Origin: Arenicola marina
Lineage: Eukaryota; Annelida; Polychaeta; Arenicolidae
Direction of reading: 5' to 3'
DNA length: 64,000 nt
Assembly (NCBI GenBank): GCA_964019135.1
Contig: OZ025253.1
Coordinates: 9,305,059 to 9,369,058, forward strand
Shown: in pieces, positions 11,573-22,220 of the stretch
Position numbering within the stretch: position 1 is the first letter of the stretch
How the letters are laid out: every line of letters begins with the position of its first letter
The notes under the pieces: model-generated
Told to the model about the DNA's origin: nothing
The model's input: the letters and a program-made list of their open reading frames with translations, nothing else
The model's database searches: none
Translations under genes and position numbers: made by a program

Positions 11573-13870
11573 GCGAGATACTGTGTGTATGTGCGGTGGA
11601 GAGGATTTATTCCTTCTAATAGGCGAGATCCTGTGTGTGTGGTGGAGGGGATTCATGCCTTATAATAGGCGAGATCCTGTGTGTGTGTGTGTGTGTGGTG
11701 GAGGGGATTTATTCCTTATAATAGGTGAGATCCTGTGTGTGTGTGTGGCGGAAGGGATTTATTCTTTATAATAGGCGAGATCCTGTGTGTGTGGTGGGGG
11801 GGGGGGGATTTATTCCTTATAATAGGCGAGATCCTGTGTGTGTGTGTGGTGGAGGGGATTCATGCCTTATAATAGGCGAGATCCTGTGTGTGTGTGTGGT
11901 GGAGGGGATTCATGCCTTATAATAGGCGAGATCCTGTGTGTGTGTGTGTGTGGTGGAGGGGATTCATGCCTTATAATAGGCGAGATTCTGTGTGTGTGTG
12001 TGTGGTGGAGGGGATTTATTCCTTATAATAGGCAAGATCCTGTTTGTGTGTGGTGGAGGGGATTTATTCCTTATAATAGGCGAGATCCTGTGTGTGCGGT
12101 GGAGGGGATTCATGCCTTATAATAGGCGAGATCCTGTGTGTGTGTGTGGTGGAGAGGATTTATTCCTTATAATAGGCGAGATCCTGTGTGTGTGTGTGTG
12201 TGGTGGAGGGGATTTATTCCTTATAATAGGCGAGATCCTGTGTGTGTGTGTGGTGGAGGGGATCCATGCCTTATAATAGGCGAGATCCTGTGTGTGTGTG
12301 GTGGAGAAGATTCATTCCTTATAATAGGCGAGATCCTGTGTGTGTGTGGTGGAGAGGATTTATTCCTTATAATAGGCGAGATCCTGTGTGTGTGTGTGGT
12401 GGAGGGGATTTATTCCTTATACTAGGCGAGATCCTGTGTGTGGGTGTGTGTGGTGGAGGGGATTTATTCCTTATAATAGGCGAGATCCTGTATGTGTGTG
12501 GTGGAGGGGATTCATGCCTTATAATAGGCGAGATCCTGTGTGTGTGTGTGGTGGAGAGGATTTATTCCTTATAATAGGCGAGATCCTGTGTGTGTGTGGT
12601 GGAGAGGATTTATTCCTTATAATAGGCGAGATCCTGTGTGTGTGTGTGGTGGAGGGGATTTATTCCTTATACTAGGCGAGATCCTGTGTGTGTGTGTGTG
12701 TGTGTGGTGGAGGGGATTTATTCCTTATAATAGGCGAGATCCTGTGTGTGTGTGGTGGAGGGGATTCATTCCTTATAATAGGCGATACCCTGTGTGTGTG
12801 TGTGTGTGTGTGGTGGAGGGGATTCATGCCTTATAATAGGCGAGATCCTGTGTGTGTGTGTGGTGGAGGGGATTCATTCCTTATACTCGGCGAGATCCTG
12901 TGTGTGTGTGAGGGTGGTGGAGGGGATTCATTCCTTATAGTAGGCGAGATCCTGTGTGTGTGTGGTGGAAGGGATTTATTCCTTATAATAGGCGAGATCC
13001 TGTGTGTGTGTGGTGGAGGGGATTCATTCCTTATACTAGGCGAGATCCTGTGTGTGTGTGTGTGTGGTGGAGGGGATTCATTCCTTATAGTAGGCGAGAT
13101 CTTGTGTGTGTGTGGTGGAGGGGATTTATTCCTCATAATAGGCGAGATCCTGTGTGTGTGTGTGGTGGAGGAAATTCATTCCTTATAATAGGCGAGATCC
13201 TGTGTGTGTGGTGGAAGGGATTTCTTCCTTATAATAGGCGAGATCCTGTGTGTGTGTGTGGTGGAGGGGATTCATTCCTTATAATAGGCGAGATCCTGTG
13301 TGTGTGGTGGAAGGGATTTATTCCTTATAATAGGCGAGATCCTGTGTGTGTGTGTGGTGGAGGGGATTTATTCCCTATAATAGGCGAGATCCTGTGTGTG
13401 TGTGTGGTGGAGGGGATTCATTCCTTATAATAGGCGAGATCCTGTTTGTGTGTGTGTGGTGGAGGGGATTCATTCCTTATACTAGGCGAGATCCTGTGTG
13501 TGGGTGTGTGTGGTGGAGGGGATTCATTCCTTATAGTAGGCGAGATCCTGTGTGTGTGTGGTGGAGGGGATTCATTCCTTATAGTAGGCGAGATCGTGTG
13601 TGTGTGTGGTGGAGGGGATTCATTCCTTATACTAGGCGAGATCCTGTGTGTGTGTGTGTGTGGTGGAGGGGATTCATTCCTTATAGTAGGCGAGATCCTG
13701 TGTGTGTGTGGTGGAGGGGATTCATTCCTTATAGTAGGCGAGATCGTGTGTGTGTGTGGTGGAGGGGATTCATTCCTTATACTAGGCGAGATCCTGTGTG
13801 TGTGTGTGTGGTGGAGGGGATTCATTCCTTATAGTAGGCGAGATCCTGTGTGTGTGTGTGGGGGGGGGGG
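11573..13870. repeat. 50-bp minisatellite, about 45 units
   Basis: Each unit is a variable (GT)n tract, GTGGAGGGGATT, YATTCCTTATAATAGG and CGAGATCCT. Unit length varies from about 46 to 58 because of the GT tract. Higher-order repeats are visible, for example near-identical blocks at 13490-13620 and 13640-13760. Plus-strand frames rich in WRGFIPYNRRDPV are by-products. The equivalent array at 63288-63590 has only about six units. Confidence 0.95.
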
Positions 13871-16599
13871 GTTATTTATTTCCTCGTATGACATTTTCGG
13901 ACCGTTGCGAGTGGCGAGATCCTGTGCCTCCCCCCCCCCCCTCCCCCCCCCCCCACCTCGCGCGATACATAATGACGTTGAATAAACTAGAAACTGACGT
14001 GCATGCCCAGCTCTTGCACGAAGGGGGTGGGGCGGGGGGGGGGGGAGGGGGGCACTAGCTTGCTAGTTATAGAAAGAAATCCGCATCTAAAGAAGACTGA
14101 GAAATTTACGGAACCGGGATAGGGCCATCACGGGGTTTTCCAAAAAGATGAATATTCGTCTTTTTGTTTACCTAACAACGAACTTTCGTCTTTTAAAAGT
14201 CGATTTTTTTTTTGCATAACGACGAAATTTTGTCTATTTTGTTTACCTAAAGACGAAATTTTTCCCTGAAGAGAAATTTCGACTTTTAAAGACGACATTT
14301 TGTCTTTAGGTAAACAAAAATTACACCGCTATGGCCATCTTACGCATTCAATATTGAGTGTGCTCAAACGTAAACTTTTGACCCTAATGGCAGCAGATAA
14401 TTAATGAGGTGTTGACAGGGTACTCGGATCATAGGGTGGGGGGGGGGGGGGGCAGGCGTAAAGTACCGAGGCTTTCTCGGCATGTAGTTCGCAGGCAGAA
14501 GGCCCCAAAGAGTAATTCCAAAAATAACACAACCCCCCCCCCCCCTTGCATATAAAATAGTCGGTCCCTTAATCGTCATATCGTCATGGCAGCGACACGT
14601 GTCAGCCTGTCCCGCCAAGCATACACATGTTCTACTGTTTTCCGTTCATGTTAACCGTACATGTGCTCATATCTGAATATGGCCGAACTATATAAGTTGC
14701 TATGAACACGTGGAGTAGATGAATCTATCATCAAATCCAAAATCCGACAAGGCAGGTGTCGTGTTTAGTAACAAAAGCACGTCCGTCTTATGAGCTGGCC
14801 ACGTCTCAACTGACGCATATCTTTATTGGACACAATAATCAGGTGACTGAGCTTTGAGGTTAAACAGACGTCTTTTGGGGTTAGAGATTACACAATGACA
14901 TAATTATGACAATGGTTACGTTATGACAAGGGTCACATTATGACAACGGTCACATTATGACAGTAAACATTGTAATTCAAAACTGGCGGAGAAAACACTT
15001 ATGTAGCGTGACGTTGATGTACTGATGACGTAACACGCATGAAGTAATCTTCGCCAGAGGGAGCACCAACGTTTCACTTTCCGGAGGTCATCGGGCACCA
15101 ACCATTTCTATGCGATACGTTATTGGCCAGGAACCAGGCACAATCAATATGGCGACGAAGCGAACGGAATTGGAAAAGAAGCGAATAAGAAAACGGCAAA
15201 AAAAAGGCAAAAACAAGAACAATGATAACTAAAAGAGGAATATGGCGCGTGGAAATAATTGAATGAGAAAGACCATTTGTAGAATGACGAAAAGTGGGAG
15301 ACCTCCTCTCTAGAATGGTAAGTTACGCATTTGTTGACCGCTTTTGAGGTTCTGTTTACAGTCTGAGTTTGTGTCATTCATCTTACCTGTCAGACTGTCT
15401 CTTTACAAGTTTACGGAGATGTCAGGCACGTAATGGCCGAGCGAAGGTGTCGGGATGTGGGGAGGAGGGATGTGGGTGGCGGGGAGGGTGGGATGGCGGG
15501 CAGTAGCTTGCGCGGGCGGTTGTTAGCAGTTTTGTATAGACATTGAGACAGCAGGTGTTGTTATCACACAACATTTGTTCCAGACACGGGGCGCCCCGAT
15601 CCCAGGCACAGTCAATCAGTGGAGAGTGGAGTGGGCGGGGGGGGGGCTGAGGAGGTCCCCCCAACCCTCCGCTGATTTACTGTGCCTTTGGCACTGAGTG
15701 AAAGGGTATTATTACGAGTTGGTGGTCATGTTAACTAGTACAAAAAATGCTGTATTCTGACCCGAACCGCCCTGCTGCCCATGGTATCCACAATCGTTGC
15801 CATAGCGACATTGCATAGAACCATGAAACATGACGTCACGCGCAAAAGAATTGTAGTTACAGCTTTAAATGGCCCGCTTTCCTGCCCGGTTGCCTAGTTG
15901 CACGTGCCATTTTGCTTGGCAACGATATATGGTATCAAAAATAGCGATTGGCCAACTGTGTGTGAAAAGGCTTGCGATTTGCGGACAGTCAGTCCCAAAA
16001 TGCTTTACTTTTATCGTTGCATGCAGAAATTAAACCAAAGGAACAGAGAGTCAACGCCTTAAATTTAGATTCAACTCGTAATAATAGCAATAGCGCGAGT
16101 TTTGCATGGCGTTAGGCATTTTATTGGCCCTTCATCAAGCTGTAGCAGCCCTTCATTTTCATTATAATGACATGACATACTCTGATCACCTGAGAGCCTA
16201 ACGGCCCGTGGATCGATGGTTCGAGAACTGCTGTGGCCATGTCTGTGTGGCCGCAGGATAAAGATCCCATGTCTTTCTTCGTAAAGTGTAGGGGGGTACC
16301 CCCGGAGACATGGCTCCACTCTCCCTCCCTTCTCCCATTGAGGCGATATGACCAAAAGTGGATAAAGCGTCCTGAATAACCAACCAACCAAGCAATGCAT
16401 GAGCAACATAAGTTAATACATTTTTAGATAACGTATGGCGTTGAAGAGTTCGCAATAAGGTCGAATGGGTGTCTATTTGCACTACGAGCGTGGACATTTA
16501 CACCGTAGGCGTGGCTAATATCATAAACATTGCTTGCAAACAATCAGCAAATGTTACTCCTCCCCTATATGTTCTTGTATATAGTAATTGGAATATCGC
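13871..16599. other. Intergenic with foldbacks and homopolymers
   Basis: Positions 13930-14060 and 14440-14545 hold poly-C/poly-G runs. Positions 14161-14320 are a foldback. Positions 15604-15619 and 15672-15687 are a short inverted repeat (AGGCACAGTMAATCAG) enclosing a G run; related sequence occurs near 8190. No coding exon is supported. Confidence 0.5.
14161..14320. repeat. Foldback with nested inverted repeats
   Basis: TTTTTGTTTACCTAA (14161-14175) pairs with its reverse complement at 14305-14320. Inside, a CTTTTAAAAGTCG-type string pairs with CGACTTTTAAAG near 14280. Several 'gacgaaattt' blocks are interspersed. The stretch could fold into a long cruciform, or it could be a MITE. Confidence 0.6.
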
Positions 16600-17081
16600 T
16601 CAGCTCGAGCGCGGAGCTTCTCTATGGGTAACTTATGACGGAAACGTTTGGCCAGAACAACACAGTGCTTACGAATAGTGCCATGCTGCAGGTATAGTTA
16701 GCAAGTTCTAGATAATGTTTAAAACAACTATACCCATCGAGCTTTAGGGTATATGTAGGGATATATCTGTTACACGCTATTAAATTGCAACCAAAACTAC
16801 GGTATGTCGCCAACTCCTTGAGACTCCCAAACAAATCCACTCAGCTCGAGCGCGGAGCTTCTCTATGGGTAACTTATGACGGAAACGTTTGGCCAGAACA
16901 ACACAGTGCTTACGAATAGTGCCATGCTGCAGGTATAGTTAGCAAGTTCTAGATAATGTTTAAAACAACTATACCCATCGAGCTTTAGGGTATATGTAGG
17001 GATATATCTGTTACACGCTATTAAATTGCAACCAAAACTACGGTATGTCGCCAACTCCTTGAGACTCCCAAACAAATCCAC
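16600..17081. repeat. 241-bp perfect tandem duplication
   Basis: Positions 16600-16840 and 16841-17081 appear identical base for base, starting at TCAGCTCGAGCGCGGAGCTT. Sequence just after the second copy (17081-17160) recurs diverged at 18724-18840, so the unit derives from a dispersed repeat, probably a LINE. The duplication is recent or a assembly artefact. Confidence 0.85.
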
Positions 17082-19046
17082 AGCCAATGTTAAATAACAG
17101 AGATCTAATAAGAACAGCTCACGCAATGTTACCCTGAACTCCACGGTAGAGGAGTGATATTATAGCAGCTGTGTCGAAATACATACATTCCAATGCTTGT
17201 TCAATGCTGTGCCATGGCCACATGATAAAAAGGTATTTTTCGGAACTGAAAGGACTTCTGTTACATACATTCAAAGGATATAAAACGCATATACTGCTAA
17301 AATGTTATAGTTCCATATCAAACTGGGAATTTCGTTCACCACATTGTTAAATGCACGCTGTCCCGTGTCGTTGCAATGGTAAGCAAAAGTTTCTTTTTTG
17401 GAGCGAATATTTCTTTAAAATGGGGCCTTGACTAGCCGTAATATTTGTGCTTTTCCGTTCTGTCGTGATGCAATAAAACTTAAAACGTCGTCGGTAGAAA
17501 TGCATCGATTCGCCTCGTCTGGTTCATTTCTTGTACATTCATAACAACCTGTTAAATATTGCTTGACATCCTTCTTATGACTGGGATCCATCTGAACATG
17601 TCTGTTTATATCAACAATTCAGTAACGTACGTCACCCATTAAATGAGAATGACTACTTCTAGAAGTATGTAAAACCAAATGTATCGCTCTAGCTCGTGTA
17701 TATTGGTTTCATGTAGTTCTAAATGCGATTGTTTAAATGACGAAATTAACAGTGTATTGCAAACGAATTGATAAAGAACCAGATAAAACAGCAGATATAT
17801 GCCAACACAGAGAAAACAACGGGGCTGCATGAATCACAGAGAACGTCCCATAAACAATATTTAAATCAAAACGCTAAAATCATATATAATGTGGATAACA
17901 TAAGATAAGATAGAATAAAATAAAATCCAGTTTTATTTAACGTCGGTATATAAATATCAACAATAAACATTAGCATAAGCGTTATTGGCCGAAAATGATA
18001 AAAAGCCATGAGCTGATGAGATAAATGTACATATGATAATGACAATGTAACAAATATTATATAATCTATGGAAAACCTGTGGATGTTTGCCGAATTAGAC
18101 AAACATTAAGGTTGATATATATAATAACATCATCAATAGTATTATTTTGGAAAATGAGAATATTTAATAGTGATATATTACCATATAATAAATACGTGAC
18201 CATTATGCTGAAATTGTTCATTGTACCTTCAGCATCACATAAGCGAAATGTACACGATGTATTCATCGTATTTTATTACATACACAAAACGTACCACTTG
18301 TTTGCGTTCCCATTAGCGCAAATATAGAACCTGATATCTTGCAGGTACAGAACCAGGTTATTTCTGCATCAGTTTCAATACGAGTCAGTAAATTTGCATT
18401 ATGGTAATACCCGTGTCCAATATGGCGTGATATAGCACAGTGCAGTACGTAGGGTTGAGCGATATTACACTAACTGTCCACTCTGGTTCCAAGAGTAATC
18501 GCCACATATGGAAAAACGGGAGGATTTATCAGAGCTTCTGCACCAGGATATCACATAGCAAATATGCATGATCTATCTTAATCACAAATAAAAACCACGG
18601 TTATTATTAGTAGAAGTATTATTAACCTAGCAAGAGGTATTATTATCAACATTGAATGATTATAATGTTATTAAGATAAATATATATAATAGTCTACATT
18701 GTCATGGCAATCTAAATATTACACTCCCAAACAAATCCACAACCAAAATTAAATAACATCTAGAGATCTAATATCAGTAGCTCACGCAATGTTACCCTGA
18801 ACTCCACTGGAGAGGAGTGATGTTATGGCAGATGTGTGCGTGTAGCCATGTTGTGACATATATGTACGTAACCAAAAAGATATACATTTATAAGCATTAC
18901 AATGCATGTTACTCGTGTATTCCAATGCATCAGTAACTCATGTATTTGATATATAGTGGCCTTCTGCCACACTCTCCAAGAACAGCACAATCGGGTGTAC
19001 GCAAAGGCAGGCATAGAAATTCTTTACAATACGTGATATGTCATGT
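17082..19046. other. AT-rich intergenic with repeat fragments
   Basis: Positions 17081-17160 and 18724-18840 are diverged copies of one sequence ('cccaaacaaatccac' onward). The rest is AT-rich with no supported gene. Confidence 0.5.
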
Positions 19047-19620
19047 TTATATTGGAGAGCTTGGAATTAACTTACCGAATAGTTCAAAACTTACATGTAT
19101 TGTAAATGACCGTATTGGTTTGGGTGTATTAACCTGATTGAAAACATTAGCCCAGGCAGCTTTCATTAGTTTTACCATGTCTATCAACTTCAGCTGCCCA
19201 TAGAACGACTTGTTGTGAGGCAAGGAATCGAATACTATCAAAAAGTCAATAAAGGCACAGTAAAAACAGCCCCCCTTACTGTATATATACTTTACAGCAG
19301 TGGTGTATAAATTTAAGATATTATGTATAGTAGATCTGCTTTGACGTTTAAGCACCTTGACAGATATATTGTTGTTACTTTAGGCCAGTTTGGACAAGGT
19401 CGGAGTTTTGGTGAAAATCTTGCTTAAGACGCATAACAGAGAGGTTCCGCAATAGATGTTAGTATATGTTTGGGTTGGTCTACATGCTTTACCGGTTGGG
19501 TGTGTCCTTATTACACCTTCTATGTCGTTTAATGTGATTTCCGTATTCACACAACGGGGTTTATTTTCCCAGCAACACTCTACTGAGAATTGTCAAGTCT
19601 TGTTGAGAAACATAACATTT
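19047..19620 (-). pseudogene. Decayed non-LTR retrotransposon reverse transcriptase
   Basis: Read on the minus strand, 19355-19047 encodes a stretch with GCFYCAFIDFL-VFDSLPHNK. This matches the conserved reverse-transcriptase block A of LINE elements (a hydrophobic strand followed by F-D-aromatic and AFD-x-[VL]-xH). Upstream on the same strand (19620-19380), out of frame, there are traces of the preceding 'SLL-VLSKIFTK' block. Frames are broken and downstream palm motifs are missing. This is a dead fragment. The family assignment to a LINE clade is not possible here. Confidence 0.6.
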
Positions 19621-20495
19621 TTAACTACAGTGCAAAACTAGATTGCGAGAACAATTATATCACAGCAGTAGTAGATTGCCAACATTAAAATCTACTGAAA
19701 ATACTATCACTATAACTATTTCGCTGTTCTAACAATCACAAATTGCTTGCCAAAAGCACCAGCACCGCATCAGACAATCTACGTTTGCTGTCTCTAGACG
19801 CTCAGCCACAGTTGTTTTATGTCATAATAGGTTTGACGTCGAGCTATCACATGATCACATCCATGGCATCCACGTCGACCTATCACATGATCACATCCAT
19901 GGCATCCACGTCGAGCTATCACATCCATTGAGATATTATTGGGCGCCGCTCCTTCGTATCTCGATGACGCTATTAGCGGTCGCCGCTCCCCATTCTCTCC
20001 ATGGCGATATTAGGGGTATCCCCTGACCCCCGTCTCTCCACCGTCTCTCCATGAAGATATTAGTTTTTGTGTGATGATGTTACCGGTCCTCCCTCCCATC
20101 TTTGTCTCTCGATGGCGACTTTTAGCGGTAGCCACCCCCCCCCCCCTCCACCTCGTCTCTGGCGTTTCTTTATGACATGAAAGAAACTGGAATGACATTT
20201 ACACATAATAAGACAACATTGGCCATAGAGATTCTGTTCTGCACGGGCATGGGGAGTAAATTCAGGATACGGCTAAAATAATCGTAATAGCCCACTCTCA
20301 ATGGAGTCCACTTTATGCTGAACACATTCTGCTTTTGACGGTTACTCTCCACAATACGCCTCTCCCTCTTATACACCGCACAAAGCAGGTCGTGTTGCCT
20401 CCTGATATACAGATTTCGTATAACGAGTTCCTCTAGTTCAGGAACTCCTTGTCAGCTAGTCTGTTAAGGCTGGTGTCGTTATTCGAAATAACGTA
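19621..20495. other. Downstream flank of the mucin gene with degenerate repeats
   Basis: Positions 19838-19926 hold about 2.5 copies of a 33-bp unit (GAGCTATCACATGATCACAT). Positions 19935-20160 hold degenerate 'tctctccatggcgatattag' units. The 3' untranslated region of the large minus-strand gene must start at 20495, but I cannot place its poly(A) signal with confidence. Confidence 0.45.
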
Positions 20496-22220
20496 TCAGT
20501 CGCTATCGGAATCAGATGATTTCTCTAATTCTACATACACTCGGCCGGCCGCATTCTCCGGATTCAGAGGTACCTGTTCCGGATAGAGCGTCACAATATT
20601 GTCCCTTTTCTTCGTTAAGCCTCGTTTCCGCGAAATGTCGTCCGTGAGCGCTGGTCGCGTAGTTTGGGATCCTGGATTCAAAGGCACATGTTCTGGATAG
20701 AGCGTCACAATATTGTCCCTTTTCTTCGTTAAGCCTCGTTTCCGCGAAATGTCGTCCGTGAGCGCTGGTCGCGTAGTTTGGGATCCTGGATTCAAAGGCA
20801 CATGTTCTGGATAGAGCGTCACAATATTGTCCCTTTTCTTCGTTAAGCCTCGTTTCCGCGAAATGTCGTCCGTGAGCGCTGGTCGCGTTGTTTGGGATCC
20901 CGGATTCAAAGGCACATGTTCTGGATAGAGTGTCAAAATCTTCTTTCTTTTGTTGCCTAAGTCTAGATTCCTCGCAATCTCGTGCTTTAGAGTTGATCGC
21001 GGAATTTGGGGTACCTGTTTTTCCGCATCATACGATATTTGTCCTTCTGCAGATGCAGTTTGATTTTCTAGACTTGCAAACATATAGCCAGGGAAACGTG
21101 TCAGAATGTTACCTCTCATTGAAAGGTTGTTGCCTGCCATCGACCTGTGCTGCGCTGATATTTCTTGTTCTTGAGGGCGCGATGATCGCAAACCGGAAAT
21201 GTGACTTCTGTAGTCTGCATACTCAGATGAAACACTTCCGGCGGCGCCATCGCCACCGACTATCGACGGTGGCAAAAAACGTGGCGTCACCTTGAGAAGG
21301 TCGTCGGAATCCGTCAGTCGTTCCGCGTCCCGCGAGCCGAACAAGTCATCAGGCAAATGTAACCTGGAGAACTGTTTTGAATTAGAAAGGAGGCTGTCAG
21401 GTCGGTAGCGATGTACTCCAGGGGTCCAGCGCAGCTTGGAGTCCACCGGATCTCTCTCTTTCGTTCCGTAAACATTTTCATAATGGCGGCTTGGCGGCGT
21501 AATCATTCGCCTGCTTCCCTGGTGGATATCATGCCATTGCGGCCGGTGGTCGACGATAGCGTCATCGACCTCGCGTCCACCAGCGTGACGTGATATAGGG
21601 CGGTGTGACCCTTGACCTCTGTGTGACCCCTGCTGGCGACGTGTATATGTGGGCCGACGTAGCGCAAAGGGCGTAGCAGCGTTTAGCTTCGTATCATTGG
21701 CATATAAGGGCTGAAGTGGACGGCCCGTAGACATGTCAGGAGATGACCTTCTTTCATGACCAGGAGGTCCATATTTCACCTCTAAATAGTCGGCGATCGA
21801 AGCAATATTCCCCGCGAATACAGGCGAAAGACTGGGCGGTAAGAACATGCTCGACCCCGACCTGTTCTCGATATCCGGGTTTCTGCCGCCAGCGGGAGGC
21901 ACTGCGTCTACACCTAGCGGCAGATCCGGTAAATAGACCCTTCGCCGGAGATGCTCTGAATCACGCGTGGAACTCCCCACGATATCCATCCAATGTCCCT
22001 GCGGCTCTTGCCCTGGAAGCGGCGGCAGAATAACCATGTCGTCCATATCACGCTTTTGCCGCCTTCGCCGCCTTCGCCGTAGAATGCAGACGACAATGAT
22101 AAAACTAGCAGCTGCGACACCGACTGTGGCACCACTTGTCACTAAGGTGATGAAGATCCAGTCAGGGCTTCCGTAGACTGCATTTCCCAAAGTAAAGTTT
22201 GCCTTTTTCCCTGCAAATAG
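20496..22220 (-). CDS. Exon: transmembrane helix and cytoplasmic tail
   Basis: The acceptor CTTTTGCAG precedes 22220, phase 0; 574 residues to the stop. A short plexin-like juxtamembrane strand (ANFTLGNAVYG) precedes a helix of 26 residues (22083-22160, from WIFITL to VVCI) and a stop-transfer run of seven Arg. The tail of about 530 residues has no kinase or GAP fold. It has tyrosine motifs YLEV (21777-21788), YENV (21471-21482) and YVEL (20526-20537). Near the C-terminus (20601-20942) three tandem 38-residue units contain TLYPEHVPLNPGSQTTRPAL, with a fourth partial unit after them and an older degenerate one (NILTRFPG) near 21100. The protein ends in an acidic SSDSDSD. Confidence 0.9.
   Translation of the reverse strand, partial: LFAGKKANFTLGNAVYGSPDWIFITLVTSGATVGVAAASFIIVVCILRRRRRRRQKRDMDDMVILPPLPGQEPQGHWMDIVGSSTRDSEHLRRRVYLPDLPLGVDAVPPAGGRNPDIENRSGSSMFLPPSLSPVFAGNIASIADYLEVKYGPPGHERRSSPDMSTGRPLQPLYANDTKLNAATPFALRRPTYTRRQQGSHRGQGSHRPISRHAGGREVDDAIVDHRPQWHDIHQGSRRMITPPSRHYENVYGTKERDPVDSKLRWTPGVHRYRPDSLLSNSKQFSRLHLPDDLFGSRDAERLTDSDDLLKVTPRFLPPSIVGGDGAAGSVSSEYADYRSHISGLRSSRPQEQEISAQHRSMAGNNLSMRGNILTRFPGYMFASLENQTASAEGQISYDAEKQVPQIPRSTLKHEIARNLDLGNKRKKILTLYPEHVPLNPGSQTTRPALTDDISRKRGLTKKRDNIVTLYPEHVPLNPGSQTTRPALTDDISRKRGLTKKRDNIVTLYPEHVPLNPGSQTTRPALTDDISRKRGLTKKRDNIVTLYPEQVPLNPENAAGRVYVELEKSSDSDSD

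Larger units (their letters stand above)
9471..13870. mobile_element. Composite repeat unit, copy 1 (with nested MITE and minisatellite)
   Basis: From 'gtcctaagcctatgcttgaa' at 9471 to the minisatellite, this aligns with 61165-63590. The order is the same in both: a GTTAGGGATTAGG block, an inverted repeat around GTTCGAA (about 9700-9800), a 'cgtttcgtcttttacac' block, a TTAA-flanked MITE, a 'gtgaccttgacc' block, then the 50-bp minisatellite. In the second copy a gag-like ORF follows. This stretch could therefore be a long terminal repeat or a leader region of a retroelement. No ORF of length is present. Confidence 0.55.

Noticed and set aside
11573..13870. CRISPR-like array
   Set aside because: Units are contiguous with no unique spacers, and the surrounding genome is eukaryotic.
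11583..13985. Frames reading WRGFIPYNRRDPV or GGGDLFLIIGEILC repeats
   Set aside because: By-products of the 50-bp minisatellite; frames drift with GT-tract length and have no start or domain.
20496..22220. Receptor tyrosine kinase or plexin GAP tail
   Set aside because: No glycine loop, HRD, DFG or plexin GAP motifs can be found in the tail.
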